From an uncultured Lachnospiraceae bacterium (GTDB lineage: Bacteria; Bacillota; Clostridia; Lachnospirales; Lachnospiraceae): a stretch of 64,000 nt of DNA. Each line of letters starts with the position of its first letter. Position 1 is the first letter of the stretch. Made by a program: the position numbers and the translations under genes. This document shows, one piece after another, positions 24,785 through 34,829 of this stretch. The notes under the pieces are model-generated. The model was not told the origin of the DNA. It saw nothing but the letters and a program-made list of their open reading frames with translations, and ran no database searches. The stretch is from NCBI GenBank assembly GCA_948470335.1, contig CAOKOL010000009.1, positions 1 through 64,000 of the forward strand, written 5' to 3'.

Positions 24785-27059
24785 CTTCTCCTCTTTCCGA
24801 AACAGCGGCCCTGTCGTCCGGACAGTCCGGGACTTCGTCCGCAGCCTTCTCCTTTTTCCGTTTCCATAAGCTGATTCCGGCCCAGCTTGCCAGCGTCAGC
24901 ATACTGACCAGTTCAGCCGCCCGGTATCTTCCCCGGCCCGCATAATAGACACGGAAGGTACCCTCGCTCAGACCGGGAACCGTCACCCGGACCACATTGT
25001 TTTCTCCGATCGTAACCGGCAGCTCCTGTCCCGTATTCAGATCCACCGCCTTATACCCGGGATACCACAAAAGGGGCACTTCGATCCAGGCATTTTCCAG
25101 CCCGTTGGCATAGTCCACCGTCACGGTCGTCCCCTTTTTCTCCTTGTCCAGCACCTGAACGCCGTCCTGGGATATGGTATAGAGACAGCGCGTAAGCTTC
25201 TCCGTATCCGTACCGTAAAGCAGATATTCCTGATTCATGCCGATGGTGCTGTTTAAATTGATCGCCTGCGCCTTTTCCAGATATACCGGCATATTCTGGG
25301 TGGCGGAAGCGCCGAAAGCCACACAGCCGTAGATGCCAAGGCCAAGCAGAATCCCCAGGCAGAGCCGTTCTGTTTTTACGGAGAGAACCGGATATTCCCG
25401 GGCGCCGGCCACAGCCATGGCCATCACCACAGCCAGCGTAACAGGCCCCAGAAACCTCCATGGAAACTGCAGGGTGGTGGTAAGCACATTAACCGCTTCG
25501 ATACCTTCCAGCTTTCTCCAGGGAACCAGGCTGGTAGCGCATACAAGCATCACAAGACCAAAGAGAAACAGGGGCAGTCCAAAGCTGTCCCTTCCTCTTT
25601 TTTTCACCAGGAACAGCACAATCCCGCCGAGCAGACAGGCGCTGACCGCCAGCCCCAGTGTCTGAGACATCTCTCCCAGAATGCCGTGGGACAATTCATA
25701 GGACAGACCATAGTTATCCCCGAACAGATTCAGAAGCTGCGCCGGGATAATCACATGGTCATGGAAAATATTTCCTCCTCCGCTCAGATGGTTCTGTACC
25801 AGATCCAGGGAATAAAAATCAAAAAAGGGCACCAGAAACCAGAGATTTAAAAGCAGAATCAAATCAATGCTGTACAGAAGATACAAAAGCCTGTGCTCGG
25901 AAAAAAGCCGCCTGATATAGACAAGCCCCAGAAACACGGCCAGAAAAGCCGTCAGAAGCGTCCCGATCAGATGGGACTGGAACACACAGGTGGCGCCGAT
26001 CACCAACTGAGGCCACTTCCGCTTATCGCCGATAAACACATGGTAGATCCCGCTGACCACCAGGGGCATAAAGCACATGGCAAGCAGTTCCCCTACCGCC
26101 GCCCTCTCATGGACGCAGATCACCCGATAAGTGGCCACCGTATAAACCACCGAGGCAAGGGTGGAATAATAAGAGGATTTCGTGATGGACTTCACGGCAT
26201 AATACATGACCAGCGCCGTGGCTAAATTAATCAGGAACAGGAACACCTTAAAGGACAGCACCACAGACATGCCCATGATCCGCAGAATGGCCGGAAGATA
26301 CAAAAACAATTCAGGATAGAGGGCCGCCGTGGCATAGCCGTACCCGTCCAGATGCGTGGGATGGACACGGGCCGGAAACTGGCCGCACAGCAGGGCATCC
26401 TTGATCCCCTCGATGCGATACAGCTGAAAGTTCAGGTCATGACATTCCGTCAGATAATCGGAAAACAGAGGGTAGCTTGAAAACAGCACCGCCAAAATGA
26501 CCGCTGCCCCATAATACCAGTTTTTCCCCGGTTTTCTGCCGCCGAAATAGTAAACTCCAAACAGCAGATATAAGACAATAAACAGTGCCATCACAAAGCC
26601 CGCGTCACTGTACAGCGGCCTGCCCGGCCAGAGCGTAAAACCTGTTACCTGAATCCGCCCTTCGGTGCCCTCCGGATAAACAATCCGGGCATGAATCTTG
26701 TTCTCCCGCTCTTTAAACAAAATCTCATAGGTATTGACCCGGATCCCATTCGTAATATCCCGGCTGTCGATCAGCCCGTGTTCCGGACTGTAAAATTCTA
26801 TGACGGCCTTTGGCACGTCGCCGGAGTCGATCACATGCACGTCAATCAGACAGTCTCCCTCCGGCAGCAGAAACCCCGGCGAAATCTCCGTCACCCCGTC
26901 CCGCTCCTCGCATTCTGCCGACAGTTCTTTTAAACAATCCAGATCCCGCTGAAACCAGATCAATACACAGATCACCAGTCCCAGTACGCCATACAGCGCA
27001 ATCGGCCGGATTTTTTTCCAGGGCAGATTCCGAAACTGACCGTTCTCCCATACTATCAT
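24768..27059 (-). CDS. Large polytopic membrane protein, PTPS_related (GT-C-like) family
   Basis: 763 residues. One N-terminal helix (about 20-38) and a soluble beta-rich domain of about 120 residues precede the membrane part, which aligns with the protein at 23084 (HDLNFQLYRIEGIKD, GYGYATAALYPELFLYLPA). About a dozen helices follow, then an extracellular beta domain (DLNTGQELPVTIG...), a last helix and an acidic tail. A role as a lipid-linked sugar transferase or glycan modifier is inferred. The start codon has only a weak ribosome site (GAGTGAG), but the stop of the upstream GT2 is 10 bases away, so coupling is likely. Confidence 0.72.
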   Translation of the reverse strand: MIVWENGQFRNLPWKKIRPIALYGVLGLVICVLIWFQRDLDCLKELSAECEERDGVTEISPGFLLPEGDCLIDVHVIDSGDVPKAVIEFYSPEHGLIDSRDITNGIRVNTYEILFKERENKIHARIVYPEGTEGRIQVTGFTLWPGRPLYSDAGFVMALFIVLYLLFGVYYFGGRKPGKNWYYGAAVILAVLFSSYPLFSDYLTECHDLNFQLYRIEGIKDALLCGQFPARVHPTHLDGYGYATAALYPELFLYLPAILRIMGMSVVLSFKVFLFLINLATALVMYYAVKSITKSSYYSTLASVVYTVATYRVICVHERAAVGELLAMCFMPLVVSGIYHVFIGDKRKWPQLVIGATCVFQSHLIGTLLTAFLAVFLGLVYIRRLFSEHRLLYLLYSIDLILLLNLWFLVPFFDFYSLDLVQNHLSGGGNIFHDHVIIPAQLLNLFGDNYGLSYELSHGILGEMSQTLGLAVSACLLGGIVLFLVKKRGRDSFGLPLFLFGLVMLVCATSLVPWRKLEGIEAVNVLTTTLQFPWRFLGPVTLAVVMAMAVAGAREYPVLSVKTERLCLGILLGLGIYGCVAFGASATQNMPVYLEKAQAINLNSTIGMNQEYLLYGTDTEKLTRCLYTISQDGVQVLDKEKKGTTVTVDYANGLENAWIEVPLLWYPGYKAVDLNTGQELPVTIGENNVVRVTVPGLSEGTFRVYYAGRGRYRAAELVSMLTLASWAGISLWKRKKEKAADEVPDCPDDRAAVSERGEDETDC

Positions 27060-27069
27060 CAGTTCTCAC

Positions 27070-28005
27070 TCACGCTTTCTCTTTACAGATATAAATCGGC
27101 CGTTCCTTCGTCTCCAGATAGGTTTTCGCCAGATATTGTCCCAGCACGCCGATACAGAACAACTGCAGACCGCCGATAAAGATAATGATACAGGCCAGAG
27201 AAGGCCAGCCGCTGGTAGGATCCCCGAACGTCAGTGCCCGGACCACGATGAAAATAATCGCAATGGCCGCAAGCACGCACATCAGAACTCCTGCCCAGGA
27301 GGCGATGGCCAGCGGCGCCGTGGAAAAGGCCATAATGCCCTCCAGCGAGTATTTAAACAGCTTCCAGAACGACCATTTCGTCTCTCCGGCCACCCGCTCC
27401 ACATTCTGATATTCCAGCCATTTCGTGCGGAAACCGACCCATCCGTAGATTCCTTTGGTAAAACGGTTATATTCTTTCATGCTTAAAATGGCGTCGGCCA
27501 TCTGTCTTGTCATCAGCCGGTAGTCCCTGGCGCCGTCCACGATCTCCGTATTGGAAATCTGATTCATCAGCTTATAGAACTGGCGGGCAAAAAAAGAACG
27601 GATCACCGGCTCCCCTTTTCGGTCCACCCGCCTGGTGGCCACGGAATCATAACCTTCCTCTTTGATCGCCTTGTACATCTCCATCAGATAGGAAGGGGGG
27701 TCCTGTAAATCCGCATCCATCAGCACCAGGTAATCTCCCGTGGCATGTTCCAGCCCGGCATAGATTCCCGCCTCTTTTCCGAAATTCCTGGAAAATGAAA
27801 TATAGTGAACCTGCCCGTCCCTGCCGTGCAGTTCTTTTACCACATCCAGCGTCCGGTCTTTTGACCCGTCGTCCACGAAAATCAGCTCCAGCTCCACATC
27901 TATCTGTTTAAACTTTTCCCGTTCCGCGCAGATTGCCTCATAAAAAAAAGGAATGCTTTTTTCTTCATTATAGCTTGGAACAATAATGGAAATTGTTTCA
28001 CTCAT
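27070..28005 (-). CDS. DPM1/GtrB-like polyprenyl-phosphate glycosyltransferase
   Basis: 311 residues. The GT2 domain (about 1-230) has VPSYNEEKSIP, FVDDGSKD and DADLQDPP, the signature of the dolichyl/undecaprenyl-phosphate sugar transferase subgroup. Two hydrophobic helices at about 230-290 anchor it. It makes the polyprenyl-phosphate-sugar that GT-C enzymes use on the outer face, which fits with three GT-C-like genes immediately downstream. It is the first gene of the long minus-strand operon. The ribosome site GAGAGGAAAG precedes the ATG, and a promoter lies at 28046-28074. Confidence 0.92.
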   Translation of the reverse strand: MSETISIIVPSYNEEKSIPFFYEAICAEREKFKQIDVELELIFVDDGSKDRTLDVVKELHGRDGQVHYISFSRNFGKEAGIYAGLEHATGDYLVLMDADLQDPPSYLMEMYKAIKEEGYDSVATRRVDRKGEPVIRSFFARQFYKLMNQISNTEIVDGARDYRLMTRQMADAILSMKEYNRFTKGIYGWVGFRTKWLEYQNVERVAGETKWSFWKLFKYSLEGIMAFSTAPLAIASWAGVLMCVLAAIAIIFIVVRALTFGDPTSGWPSLACIIIFIGGLQLFCIGVLGQYLAKTYLETKERPIYICKEKA

Positions 28006-28045
28006 AGTGCTTTCCTCTCAACATCTTAACAATCGTATATTCCGT

Positions 28046-28074
28046 ATTCTACCACAAAAAGATAAGGATGCCAA
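28046..28074 (-). promoter_or_regulatory. Promoter of the surface-glycan operon
   Basis: On the minus strand TTGGCA, 17 bases, TAGAAT. It lies about 40 bases before the first gene (ATG at 28005). The divergent DUF1292 promoter is 25 bases away, so the two share a short control region. Confidence 0.6.
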
Positions 28075-28098
28075 CTATTGTTTTTGGAGGCATAATCC

Positions 28099-28127
28099 TT
28101 GCCAAACGGCGCTTTCTCTGTTAGAAT
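28099..28127 (+). promoter_or_regulatory. Promoter of the DUF1292 gene
   Basis: TTGCCA (28099-28104), 17 bases, TAGAAT (28122-28127), about 50 bases before the start codon. Confidence 0.6.
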
Positions 28128-28178
28128 AGGGAAAAGAACCCAATATACTAATATTTTCAGAAAAAGTGAGGATTGATG

Positions 28179-28493
28179 ATGGCTTCGAAAGCAAATCAGG
28201 GAAATGATGAAATCACCGTAACGCTGACCCTGGAAGATGACAGCGAACTGGAATGCGTGGTTTTGACAACGCTGGACGCCGGCGGAAAACAATATATGGC
28301 TTTGCTCCCGATCACAGAAGAAGGATCGGAGGAAGAAGGAGAAGTTTACCTGTACCGGTATGCCCAGTCTGAGGACGGACTTCCCGTACTGGAAAATATT
28401 GAATCCGACGAGGAATACGATATCGCGGCGGAAGCCTTTGATTCCTGGCTGGACGACCAGGAGTTTGACGAGCTGGTATCCGAGGAAGAATAA
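28179..28493 (+). CDS. DUF1292 protein (YrzB-like)
   Basis: About 104 residues and very acidic, with a conserved pattern of alternating strands: ITVTLTLEDDSELECVV, then YMALLPI and VYLYRY, ending in an acidic helix (FDSWLDDQEFDELV). DUF1292 proteins are widespread in Firmicutes and of unknown function. They are often near yrrL/yqgF, which are not present here. Two adjacent ATGs are possible (28176 and 28179); the second sits 7 bases from GAGG and is preferred. It is monocistronic with a strong terminator. Confidence 0.85.
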   Translation: MASKANQGNDEITVTLTLEDDSELECVVLTTLDAGGKQYMALLPITEEGSEEEGEVYLYRYAQSEDGLPVLENIESDEEYDIAAEAFDSWLDDQEFDELVSEEE

Positions 28494-28521
28494 AACAAAA
28501 GAATAAACAAGACCTTACAGG

Positions 28522-28592
28522 GACGGTACGGCAGGACAGATGGGAAAAGGACTCTAACCGCTTTTCCGTCTGTCCTGCCGTACCGTCTTTCT
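28522..28592. terminator. Very strong hairpin between convergent genes
   Basis: The first 19 bases of the stem (GACGGTACGGCAGGACAGA and its complement) pair perfectly, then it continues with a bulge to about 27 pairs around a short loop. TTTCTATTTCT follows on the plus strand. It serves the DUF1292 gene and could also stop transcripts from the helicase gene ending at 28619. Confidence 0.85.
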
Positions 28593-28618
28593 ATTTCTCT
28601 GATGTCTGTCTCTCTGCC

Positions 28619-30553
28619 TTACCGGATCTGTCTCTTTTTTCCGCCCCGTTCCTGCTTTCCTGCGGTCTTTTCTTTCTCCGGCTCCGGCGGCAGATATTCT
28701 TTTACAAACCGGGACGGCTCCTGCCTGTGCCCGTAACGTTCTCCCGGACAGCAGATATACAGATGATCTTTTGCCCGTGTCATGGCCACATAAAACAGCC
28801 GGCGTTCTTCCTCGATTTCCGCAGGCTGCGCCGCTTTTTTATGGGGAATGATTTCTTCATTGACATCGGCGATATAAACCGTGTCATATTCCAGCCCTTT
28901 GGAAGCGTGGATTGTGGACAGCACCACCCCATCGCTCACCTCCTGCTGCTTCTGCCGCTGCTGTTTCAGCTCCTCTCCATACCGCTCTATGTACCGGAAC
29001 CATTCTTCGCAGTTTTTAAAATCCTTTGCATTTTCATGAATTTCTTCCAGGATATCCAGAAGCTCTCCCGGCTTCATCCGGCGGTACCTGGCATATTCCT
29101 CCAGATACGTCTCATAGCCGACGGCTTTCCTGATATAGTTGATGGCCGCATAGGGCGCCATCTTCGCCAGCATTTTAAAATCATATTCCATCCGGTCAAT
29201 CCGTTCTTCCATCCAGTCCTTTCCCTCATAAAACCGGTAAAGCTGCTCAAAAGTCACCTGCACCTCGGTAAACACGCTTCTGGTAATATAGCGGTTGGGC
29301 CGGTTGGAAATCCGCAGAAAATGCTCACGGCTGTAATCGCCCCGCGCGATATAGAGATACGTCATCAGATCCTGGGCAATCCAGTGGTCGTACAGATTCG
29401 CCGTCACATCCCGCATCTGAAAGGGAATGTTATAGGCCATCAACTGCCTGACCAGGCCGCCGGCGTTGCGGTTGGTGCGGAACAAAACGGCGGTACCGCC
29501 GATCTTTTCTCCCCGGTTCTGACATTCTTTTAAGGAAACCGCGATGGCATTGTACTGTTCCCTGGCCGTGGCAAACCGGCGGGTCAGAACCTGGCAGACC
29601 GGCGGACGGGCAGGGCGGATTTTTTTCGGAAACCGCACCTGATTATGGCCGATCAGGCGCAGGGACGCTTCCACAATATTGGCATCACAGCGGAAATTCC
29701 GATCCAGCAGTACTTTTTCCGTCCCCGGAAAATCCTTTTCAAATCCCAGCATAATTTCCGGCTTTGAGCCCCGGAACCGATAGATAGACTGATCGTCGTC
29801 TCCGACAATAAACAGATTCCCCGTCTGTCCGGCCAGCATTTTCAGAATATCATACTGAATTTTGCAGATATCCTGAAACTCGTCCACCAGAATATAGGGA
29901 TATTTATTCTGCCACGCCTCCAGAATATCCTTTCTGGCCCGGAACAGCTCATAACAGTATACCTGCATATCATCAAAATCAATCAGCCTGTTTTCCGCCA
30001 TCATCTGCTGATAGCCCTGATACAGTTTCTGAAACACTTCCTCAGGACAGTTGGCGGAATAATAGTGGGACAGATCAATCCGCTCTCCCTTTACCATGCT
30101 GATCTCGGCGATAATGCCCGAAACAAATTCCCGTTCGTCCTGCAGCTCCAGACCGCAGTGACGGACCAGCTCTTTTATATATGCGGTTTTCTGTTCTTCC
30201 CGGATAATATTGGACGCCTGATAGCCATAGGCATACTGAATGATTTTAAAGAAAATGCTGTGAAACGTGGAGAAAGTCACCCTGCCTTTCCGGCCGTCCA
30301 TCATCCGGGTGAACCGCTCCTCCATCTGTCTGGCGGCGGCTCTGGTAAAAGTCACCACCAGTATATTGGAAGGGCTGACCCCCCGGCTTTCGATCAGTTC
30401 CCTGACCCGCCGGGTGATCACCATGGTTTTGCCGCTTCCCGGACCGGCCAGCACCATCATCGGTCCGGCCCCATGGGAAACGGCCGTGCGCTGGGCATCG
30501 GTCAGAGAGCCGTCCCTCCGCCCTGCGTTGTTTCCTGTTTGATTCTTTTCCAT
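28619..30553 (-). CDS. UvrD/Rep-family (superfamily 1) DNA helicase
   Basis: 644 residues. It is an ATP-dependent 3'-5' DNA helicase. The Walker A motif AGPGSGKT is at 36-43, the Walker B/motif II is DEFQD, and later motifs include GDDDQSIYRFRG (motif III) and STIHASKGLEYD (motif V). It is shorter than PcrA/UvrD (about 720-740) and carries a lysine-rich C-terminus. It follows gltX by 19 bases on the same strand and is probably co-transcribed. The ribosome site is weak (AGGA 15 bases upstream). It likely has a repair or replication-restart role. Confidence 0.9.
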   Translation of the reverse strand: MEKNQTGNNAGRRDGSLTDAQRTAVSHGAGPMMVLAGPGSGKTMVITRRVRELIESRGVSPSNILVVTFTRAAARQMEERFTRMMDGRKGRVTFSTFHSIFFKIIQYAYGYQASNIIREEQKTAYIKELVRHCGLELQDEREFVSGIIAEISMVKGERIDLSHYYSANCPEEVFQKLYQGYQQMMAENRLIDFDDMQVYCYELFRARKDILEAWQNKYPYILVDEFQDICKIQYDILKMLAGQTGNLFIVGDDDQSIYRFRGSKPEIMLGFEKDFPGTEKVLLDRNFRCDANIVEASLRLIGHNQVRFPKKIRPARPPVCQVLTRRFATAREQYNAIAVSLKECQNRGEKIGGTAVLFRTNRNAGGLVRQLMAYNIPFQMRDVTANLYDHWIAQDLMTYLYIARGDYSREHFLRISNRPNRYITRSVFTEVQVTFEQLYRFYEGKDWMEERIDRMEYDFKMLAKMAPYAAINYIRKAVGYETYLEEYARYRRMKPGELLDILEEIHENAKDFKNCEEWFRYIERYGEELKQQRQKQQEVSDGVVLSTIHASKGLEYDTVYIADVNEEIIPHKKAAQPAEIEEERRLFYVAMTRAKDHLYICCPGERYGHRQEPSRFVKEYLPPEPEKEKTAGKQERGGKKRQIR

Positions 30554-30572
30554 ATTTTATGTTTTCATGTCC

Positions 30573-32024
30573 TTAAGACAGCTTCTCGATTCCGATTCTG
30601 ATTCTGCGCAGGGATTCCTCTTTGCCCAGCACTTCCATAATCTCCGTGGCTCCTGCCGGCGTCATCTGCTTACCCGACACGGCGGTGCGGACAGGCCACA
30701 TCACATAGCCGTTTTTGCAGCCTTTCTCAGCCACATAAGCCGCCAGCAAAGCGTACAGCGCGTCATTGCCGTAATCTTCCTGGGCTTCCAGCCGGGGCAG
30801 CAGCTCCCTGAGGGTTTCCAGAGAACCTTCTTTTGTGGTCTTCATCTTCTTATGGACATACATCTGACTGTCATACTCCGGCAGCTCCTCAAAGAAGTCC
30901 ACCAGCGGCAGGATATCCGGGAATGTCTCAATTCTGGTCTTTACCATACCGGCAATCTTATGGAGATCCAGCGGCTTTGTCAATCCCTGTTTCAGATAGG
31001 GCTTGGCCATCTCGTAGAATGCTTCGTCATCCATCGCTTTCAAATACTCGCCGTTCATCCATTTCAGCTTGGTAAAGTCGAAAACGGAAGGAGACTTGGC
31101 CATATGCTGGTAATCAAAAGCTTCCACCAGCTCCTGCAAACTGAAAATCTCCCGGTTATCCTCCGGGCTCCATCCCAGAAGGGCCACGAAATTCACGATG
31201 CATTCCGGCAGAAAACCCTGCTCCAGCAGATCTTCAAAGGAAGAATGGCCGCACCGCTTGCTCAGCTTGTGATGCTCCTCGTCGGTAATCAGCGGACAGT
31301 GTACATAAACCGGCACCTCCCATCCGAAGGCTTCGTAAAGACGATTGTATTTGGGTGAGGAAGACAGATATTCATTGCCCCTTACCACATGGGTAATGCC
31401 CATCAGATGGTCGTCCACCACGTTGGCAAAATTATAGGTGGGGTAGCCGTCGGATTTGATCAGCACCATATCGTCAAGCTCCCCGTTGTCCACGGAAATA
31501 TCGCCGTAGATCTCGTCGTGGAAGGTGGTGGTTCCGGTCCGGGGGTTATTCTGACGGATCACATAGGGAATGCCCGCCGCCAGCTTTTCCTCCACTTCCT
31601 CTTTCGACAGCCCCAGGCAGTGCTTGTCATACACCATAACCTCTTTCCCTGCCACCTGGGTTTTCAGACTTTCCAGACGCTCCTTATCGCAGAAGCAGTA
31701 ATAGGCCTCGCCTTTCTCAATCAGTTTCTTCGCATATTCCAGATAAATCCCCTGAGCCTGCCGCTGACTCTGCACATAGGGGCCGCAGCCCCCCTCTTTG
31801 TCCGGGCCTTCGTCATGGGACAGGCCGGCTTTCTCAAGGGTCCGGTAAATAATATCCAAAGCCCCCTCCACAAACCGTTCCTGGTCGGTATCTTCTATTC
31901 TCAGAAGGAACTCTCCTCCTTCATGCTTCGCAATCAGATAAGCATACAGCGCCGTCCGCAGATTGCCCACATGCATACGGCCCGTGGGGCTGGGCGCAAA
32001 TCTTGTTCTCACTTTATCGCTCAT
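30573..32024 (-). CDS. gltX: Glutamyl-tRNA synthetase
   Basis: 483 residues. It is a class I aminoacyl-tRNA synthetase that charges tRNA(Glu), and in most Firmicutes tRNA(Gln) as well. The HIGH-type motif is [12 protein letters not shown] at 10-21 and the KMSKS-type motif is KLSKR (about 250). Full length. GAGGTG lies before the ATG. It is transcribed from the promoter at 32099-32127. The leader contains a stem AAGCCCG/CGGGCTT (about 32050-32080), but no T-box sequence is seen. Confidence 0.96.
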   Translation of the reverse strand: MSDKVRTRFAPSPTGRMHVGNLRTALYAYLIAKHEGGEFLLRIEDTDQERFVEGALDIIYRTLEKAGLSHDEGPDKEGGCGPYVQSQRQAQGIYLEYAKKLIEKGEAYYCFCDKERLESLKTQVAGKEVMVYDKHCLGLSKEEVEEKLAAGIPYVIRQNNPRTGTTTFHDEIYGDISVDNGELDDMVLIKSDGYPTYNFANVVDDHLMGITHVVRGNEYLSSSPKYNRLYEAFGWEVPVYVHCPLITDEEHHKLSKRCGHSSFEDLLEQGFLPECIVNFVALLGWSPEDNREIFSLQELVEAFDYQHMAKSPSVFDFTKLKWMNGEYLKAMDDEAFYEMAKPYLKQGLTKPLDLHKIAGMVKTRIETFPDILPLVDFFEELPEYDSQMYVHKKMKTTKEGSLETLRELLPRLEAQEDYGNDALYALLAAYVAEKGCKNGYVMWPVRTAVSGKQMTPAGATEIMEVLGKEESLRRIRIGIEKLS

Positions 32025-32098
32025 AATTTTTCACCTCAAAATTCATTTCATAAGCCCGCGATTTTGCAGTCTCATCCGGGCTTTCCATTCCGTATAGG

Positions 32099-32127
32099 AG
32101 TATAGCATTAATTGGGGGAATTTACAA
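32099..32127 (-). promoter_or_regulatory. Promoter of gltX-helicase operon
   Basis: On the minus strand TTGTAA, 17 bases, TATACT, about 75 bases before the gltX start. Confidence 0.6.
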
Positions 32128-32374
32128 TTAGAAGATTTGAGACAGGATAAGAATGTTGCGGCCCGCCTGCAATCAGTTCTTCTGCCGGATGCCATTTTCC
32201 GACTTTGTTTTATCACTTTCCAGCGGATGCAATCTTTCCGCTGTCATAATTTCACTCTTTATAGATGAATTTATGTTTCTTCTAAATCCTGTTCTTACCT
32301 TATAAACTTTTCATAAAAATAATGTTTGGAACCATACTATTCTCACAATACTTTTCAGACGGAGTTTCCTACAA

Positions 32375-32833
32375 ATGAACAAGCAATCACTGGAGCAACA
32401 GACAGAAGATCTGAACCGGCTCCCCGAAGATACGCCCGGTCAGAGAATCAGAAAACTGCGGCTGAAAGCCGGCTACAGCCAGAAAGAGCTGAGCAAACTG
32501 CTGGGATTTACTTCCAACTATCTGGGACAGGTTGAGCGGGACAGCAAACCTCTCTCCAAAAATATGACCCTCGTCCTGTGCAACCTTTTCCATGTGGATT
32601 TCAGTTATCTGCACCACGGCATCCGTCCGGTTCGTCTGGAAGAACAGGACAGAGTACAGGAAAGCCTGCCCGGCGGCCATAACATACGGACGCTTCTGAA
32701 CGACCTGATTGATAACTGCTCCGGAGATGAATGCCGGATGCTTGAACCGATCGTCGAGTCACTGCTTTACTCAATACGGGAAACCGGGTGGATCGAACTG
32801 CCGGAAGACGGCCAGACCGGGGACAAACCCTGA
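32375..32833 (+). CDS. XRE-family helix-turn-helix regulator
   Basis: 152 residues. The Cro/CI-type HTH is at about 23-78 (RIRKLRLKAGYSQKELSKLLG...NYLGQVERD), where Q-K-E-L is the usual turn. The C-terminal 70 residues are not recognised. It is a DNA-binding transcription regulator with unknown targets, alone between gltX and tyrS. CGGAG lies 11 bases before the ATG, so the site is somewhat far. No neighbouring phage genes were seen. The 270 bases upstream hold only a weak stem CAGCGGA/TCCGCTG (about 32221-32243). Confidence 0.85.
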   Translation: MNKQSLEQQTEDLNRLPEDTPGQRIRKLRLKAGYSQKELSKLLGFTSNYLGQVERDSKPLSKNMTLVLCNLFHVDFSYLHHGIRPVRLEEQDRVQESLPGGHNIRTLLNDLIDNCSGDECRMLEPIVESLLYSIRETGWIELPEDGQTGDKP

Positions 32834-32900
32834 TTTGGTTTCACGCTGATGTTTTAACGGTGCGGATTCGGAAGCAACAAAGGTTTGGCTCCATTTTTTC

Positions 32901-32929
32901 TTGACTTTTGAAAACCGCTGCTTTATAAT
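32901..32929 (+). promoter_or_regulatory. Promoter of tyrS T-box transcript
   Basis: TTGACT (32901-32906), 17 bases, TATAAT (32924-32929), starting a leader of about 600 bases before tyrS. Confidence 0.75.
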
Positions 32930-32935
32930 ACTTCG

Positions 32936-33281
32936 CATAGCACCGCGACAACAGTTTTGTCCCTGTTCAGGACAGACTTTTATTCAGACAGACAGGCGAT
33001 GACGGGAACAAGTAACAGTCAGTACGGACGGACAGAAAGCTGCCGGAAGATGAGAGGCGCACGAAACGGCTGATTTGTGAATACATCCCTGAGCTTCACA
33101 CCGAACGGATGCGCAGGCAGGCTCAGTAGGCTGTGACGGTTTTGGACATCCGTTACCATGTCGGGGCATATATGTGCCCGCTTAAGGCGGCAGACCCCAG
33201 GGCGATTCCCTGACGGCCGGCCGTAAAAAAAGGTGGTACCACGGGAATAACCCTCGTCCTTTTATGGGACGGGGGATTTTT
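32936..33281 (+). promoter_or_regulatory. T-box riboswitch, tyrosine specific
   Basis: The invariant T-box sequence AGGTGGTACCACGG is at 33231-33244. It is followed by an intrinsic terminator (CCCTCGTCC/GGACGGGGG then TTTTT, 33251-33281) that competes with the antiterminator. A probable specifier codon UAC (Tyr) lies at 33082-33084 in a bulge-like context GUGAAUACAUCC. Uncharged tRNA(Tyr) would stabilise antitermination and raise TyrS. The 5' boundary is inferred from the promoter. Confidence 0.92.
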
Positions 33282-33446
33282 GTATCATAGGAAAGTCCTT
33301 TGTACTTCCCTATGATACAAAAATGCTCCGCTTAGGATGCACAGGGTCTGCCCCAGCGAAGCGAGGGTACGCAAACGCAGAGGAAATTGTCGCTTGAAAG
33401 CGACGCGTTTGCGGCGCAGAATCCTGCAAAGCAGGATTCTTATTCA
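33277..33446 (+). repeat. Dispersed structured repeat, copy A
   Basis: About 170 bases, near-identical to copy B (60503-60645) except for about 27 extra bases near 33342-33368. It starts in the T-run of the T-box terminator with TTTTTGTATCAT. It holds hairpin 1 (TTTTTGTATCATAGG... closing with ...CCTATGATACAAAAA, 33277-33323), hairpin 2 (CGCAAACGC...GCGTTTGCG, enclosing GTCGC-TTGAAA-GCGAC) and hairpin 3 (AGAATCCTGC-AAA-GCAGGATTCT). It ends TTATTCA. It lies between the T-box terminator and the tyrS start. Confidence 0.8.
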
Positions 33447-33534
33447 TTTCTTATCACTCTATATACGCTCAGGTTTCCGCCGCACCCGCTTTTGCGGAAT
33501 CCCGAACGTACATCATTCACAAACGGAGGAGACT

Positions 33535-34758
33535 ATGACTATTTTTGACGAACTGGTGAAAAGAGGGCTGATCGCCCAGCTCACCGACGAAGAAGAAATC
33601 AAGGAACTGATTAACAACGGAAAAGCCACCTTTTACATCGGCTTTGACCCCACCGCCGACAGCCTCCATGTAGGGCACTTTATGGCCCTCTGTCTGATGA
33701 AGCGGCTGCAGATGGCGGGCAACAAGCCCATCGCCTTAATCGGCGGCGGCACCGGCATGATCGGCGACCCTTCCGGCCGAACCGATATGCGCCAGATGAT
33801 GACCGAAGAAACGATTGCCCACAACTGTGAATGCTTCAAAAAACAGATGAGCCGGTTTATCGACTTTTCCGAGGGCAAGGCGCTGATGGTAAACAACGCG
33901 GACTGGCTGAAAGAGCTGAACTACATCGAAGTGCTGCGGGAAGTAGGACCGCATTTCAGCGTAAACCGGATGCTGACCGCAGAATGCTACAAACAGCGGA
34001 TGGAAAAGGGGTTAAGCTTCCTGGAATTCAACTACATGATAATGCAGAGCTACGACTTCTACGCTCTGTATCAGAAATACGGCTGTAATATGCAGTTCGG
34101 CGGCGACGACCAGTGGAGCAATATGCTGGGCGGCACCGAGCTGATCCGCCGGAAACTGGGCAAAGACGCCTATGCCATGACCATCACCCTGCTGCTGAAT
34201 TCCGAAGGCAAAAAGATGGGCAAAACCCAGTCCGGCGCCGTCTGGCTGGACCCTGACAAAACCTCGCCCTTCGACTTTTACCAGTACTGGCGCAACGTGG
34301 CCGATGCCGACGTGCGCAAATGCCTGCGGATGCTTACCTTCCTTCCGCTGGAACAGATCGACGAGATGGACGGCTGGGAGGGCAGCCAGCTAAACCTGGC
34401 CAAGGAGATCCTGGCATACGAACTGACAAAGCTGGTACACGGCGAGGAGGAAGCCGGAAAAGCCCAGGAAGGCGCCAGAGCACTGTTTGGCAGCGGCCAG
34501 AATACGGAAAACATGCCTACCGTGGCACTGACTGACGAAGATTTCACCGACGGTGCCATCGACATTCTGACTCTGGTAGCGAAATCCGGCCTGGTGACCT
34601 CCAAATCTGAGGGACGCCGTGCGGTGACTCAGGGCGGCGTGATGGTGAACGGAGAAAAGGTGGAAGATATTAAGCTGACTTATGGAAAATCAGATTTTGA
34701 AACGGAATTTATCCTGAAAAAAGGAAAGAAAAATTTTCGGAAAATCATATTAGGCTGA
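33535..34758 (+). CDS. tyrS: Tyrosyl-tRNA synthetase
   Basis: 407 residues, class I synthetase. It has the HIGH-type motif HVGH in the sequence [13 protein letters not shown] and the KMSKS-type motif KMGKT. The C-terminal S4-like RNA-binding domain ([16 protein letters not shown]) is present. The start is the ATG at 33535 with GGAGGAG 5 bases upstream; the frame opens earlier but only through the repeat in the leader. Expression is controlled by the tyrosine T-box at 32936-33281. Confidence 0.97.
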   Translation: MTIFDELVKRGLIAQLTDEEEIKELINNGKATFYIGFDPTADSLHVGHFMALCLMKRLQMAGNKPIALIGGGTGMIGDPSGRTDMRQMMTEETIAHNCECFKKQMSRFIDFSEGKALMVNNADWLKELNYIEVLREVGPHFSVNRMLTAECYKQRMEKGLSFLEFNYMIMQSYDFYALYQKYGCNMQFGGDDQWSNMLGGTELIRRKLGKDAYAMTITLLLNSEGKKMGKTQSGAVWLDPDKTSPFDFYQYWRNVADADVRKCLRMLTFLPLEQIDEMDGWEGSQLNLAKEILAYELTKLVHGEEEAGKAQEGARALFGSGQNTENMPTVALTDEDFTDGAIDILTLVAKSGLVTSKSEGRRAVTQGGVMVNGEKVEDIKLTYGKSDFETEFILKKGKKNFRKIILG

Positions 34759-34829
34759 TCGATATCCGAAAACCGTTTTTCAGGCGGGAATACGGCAACA
34801 GACACATACAAACCAATGCAGGACTCAGG

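Noticed and set aside
33337-33534. Extended N-terminus of tyrS through the repeat
   Set aside because: The extension is repeat sequence rich in arginine; the ATG at 33535 has GGAGGAG and matches normal TyrS length.
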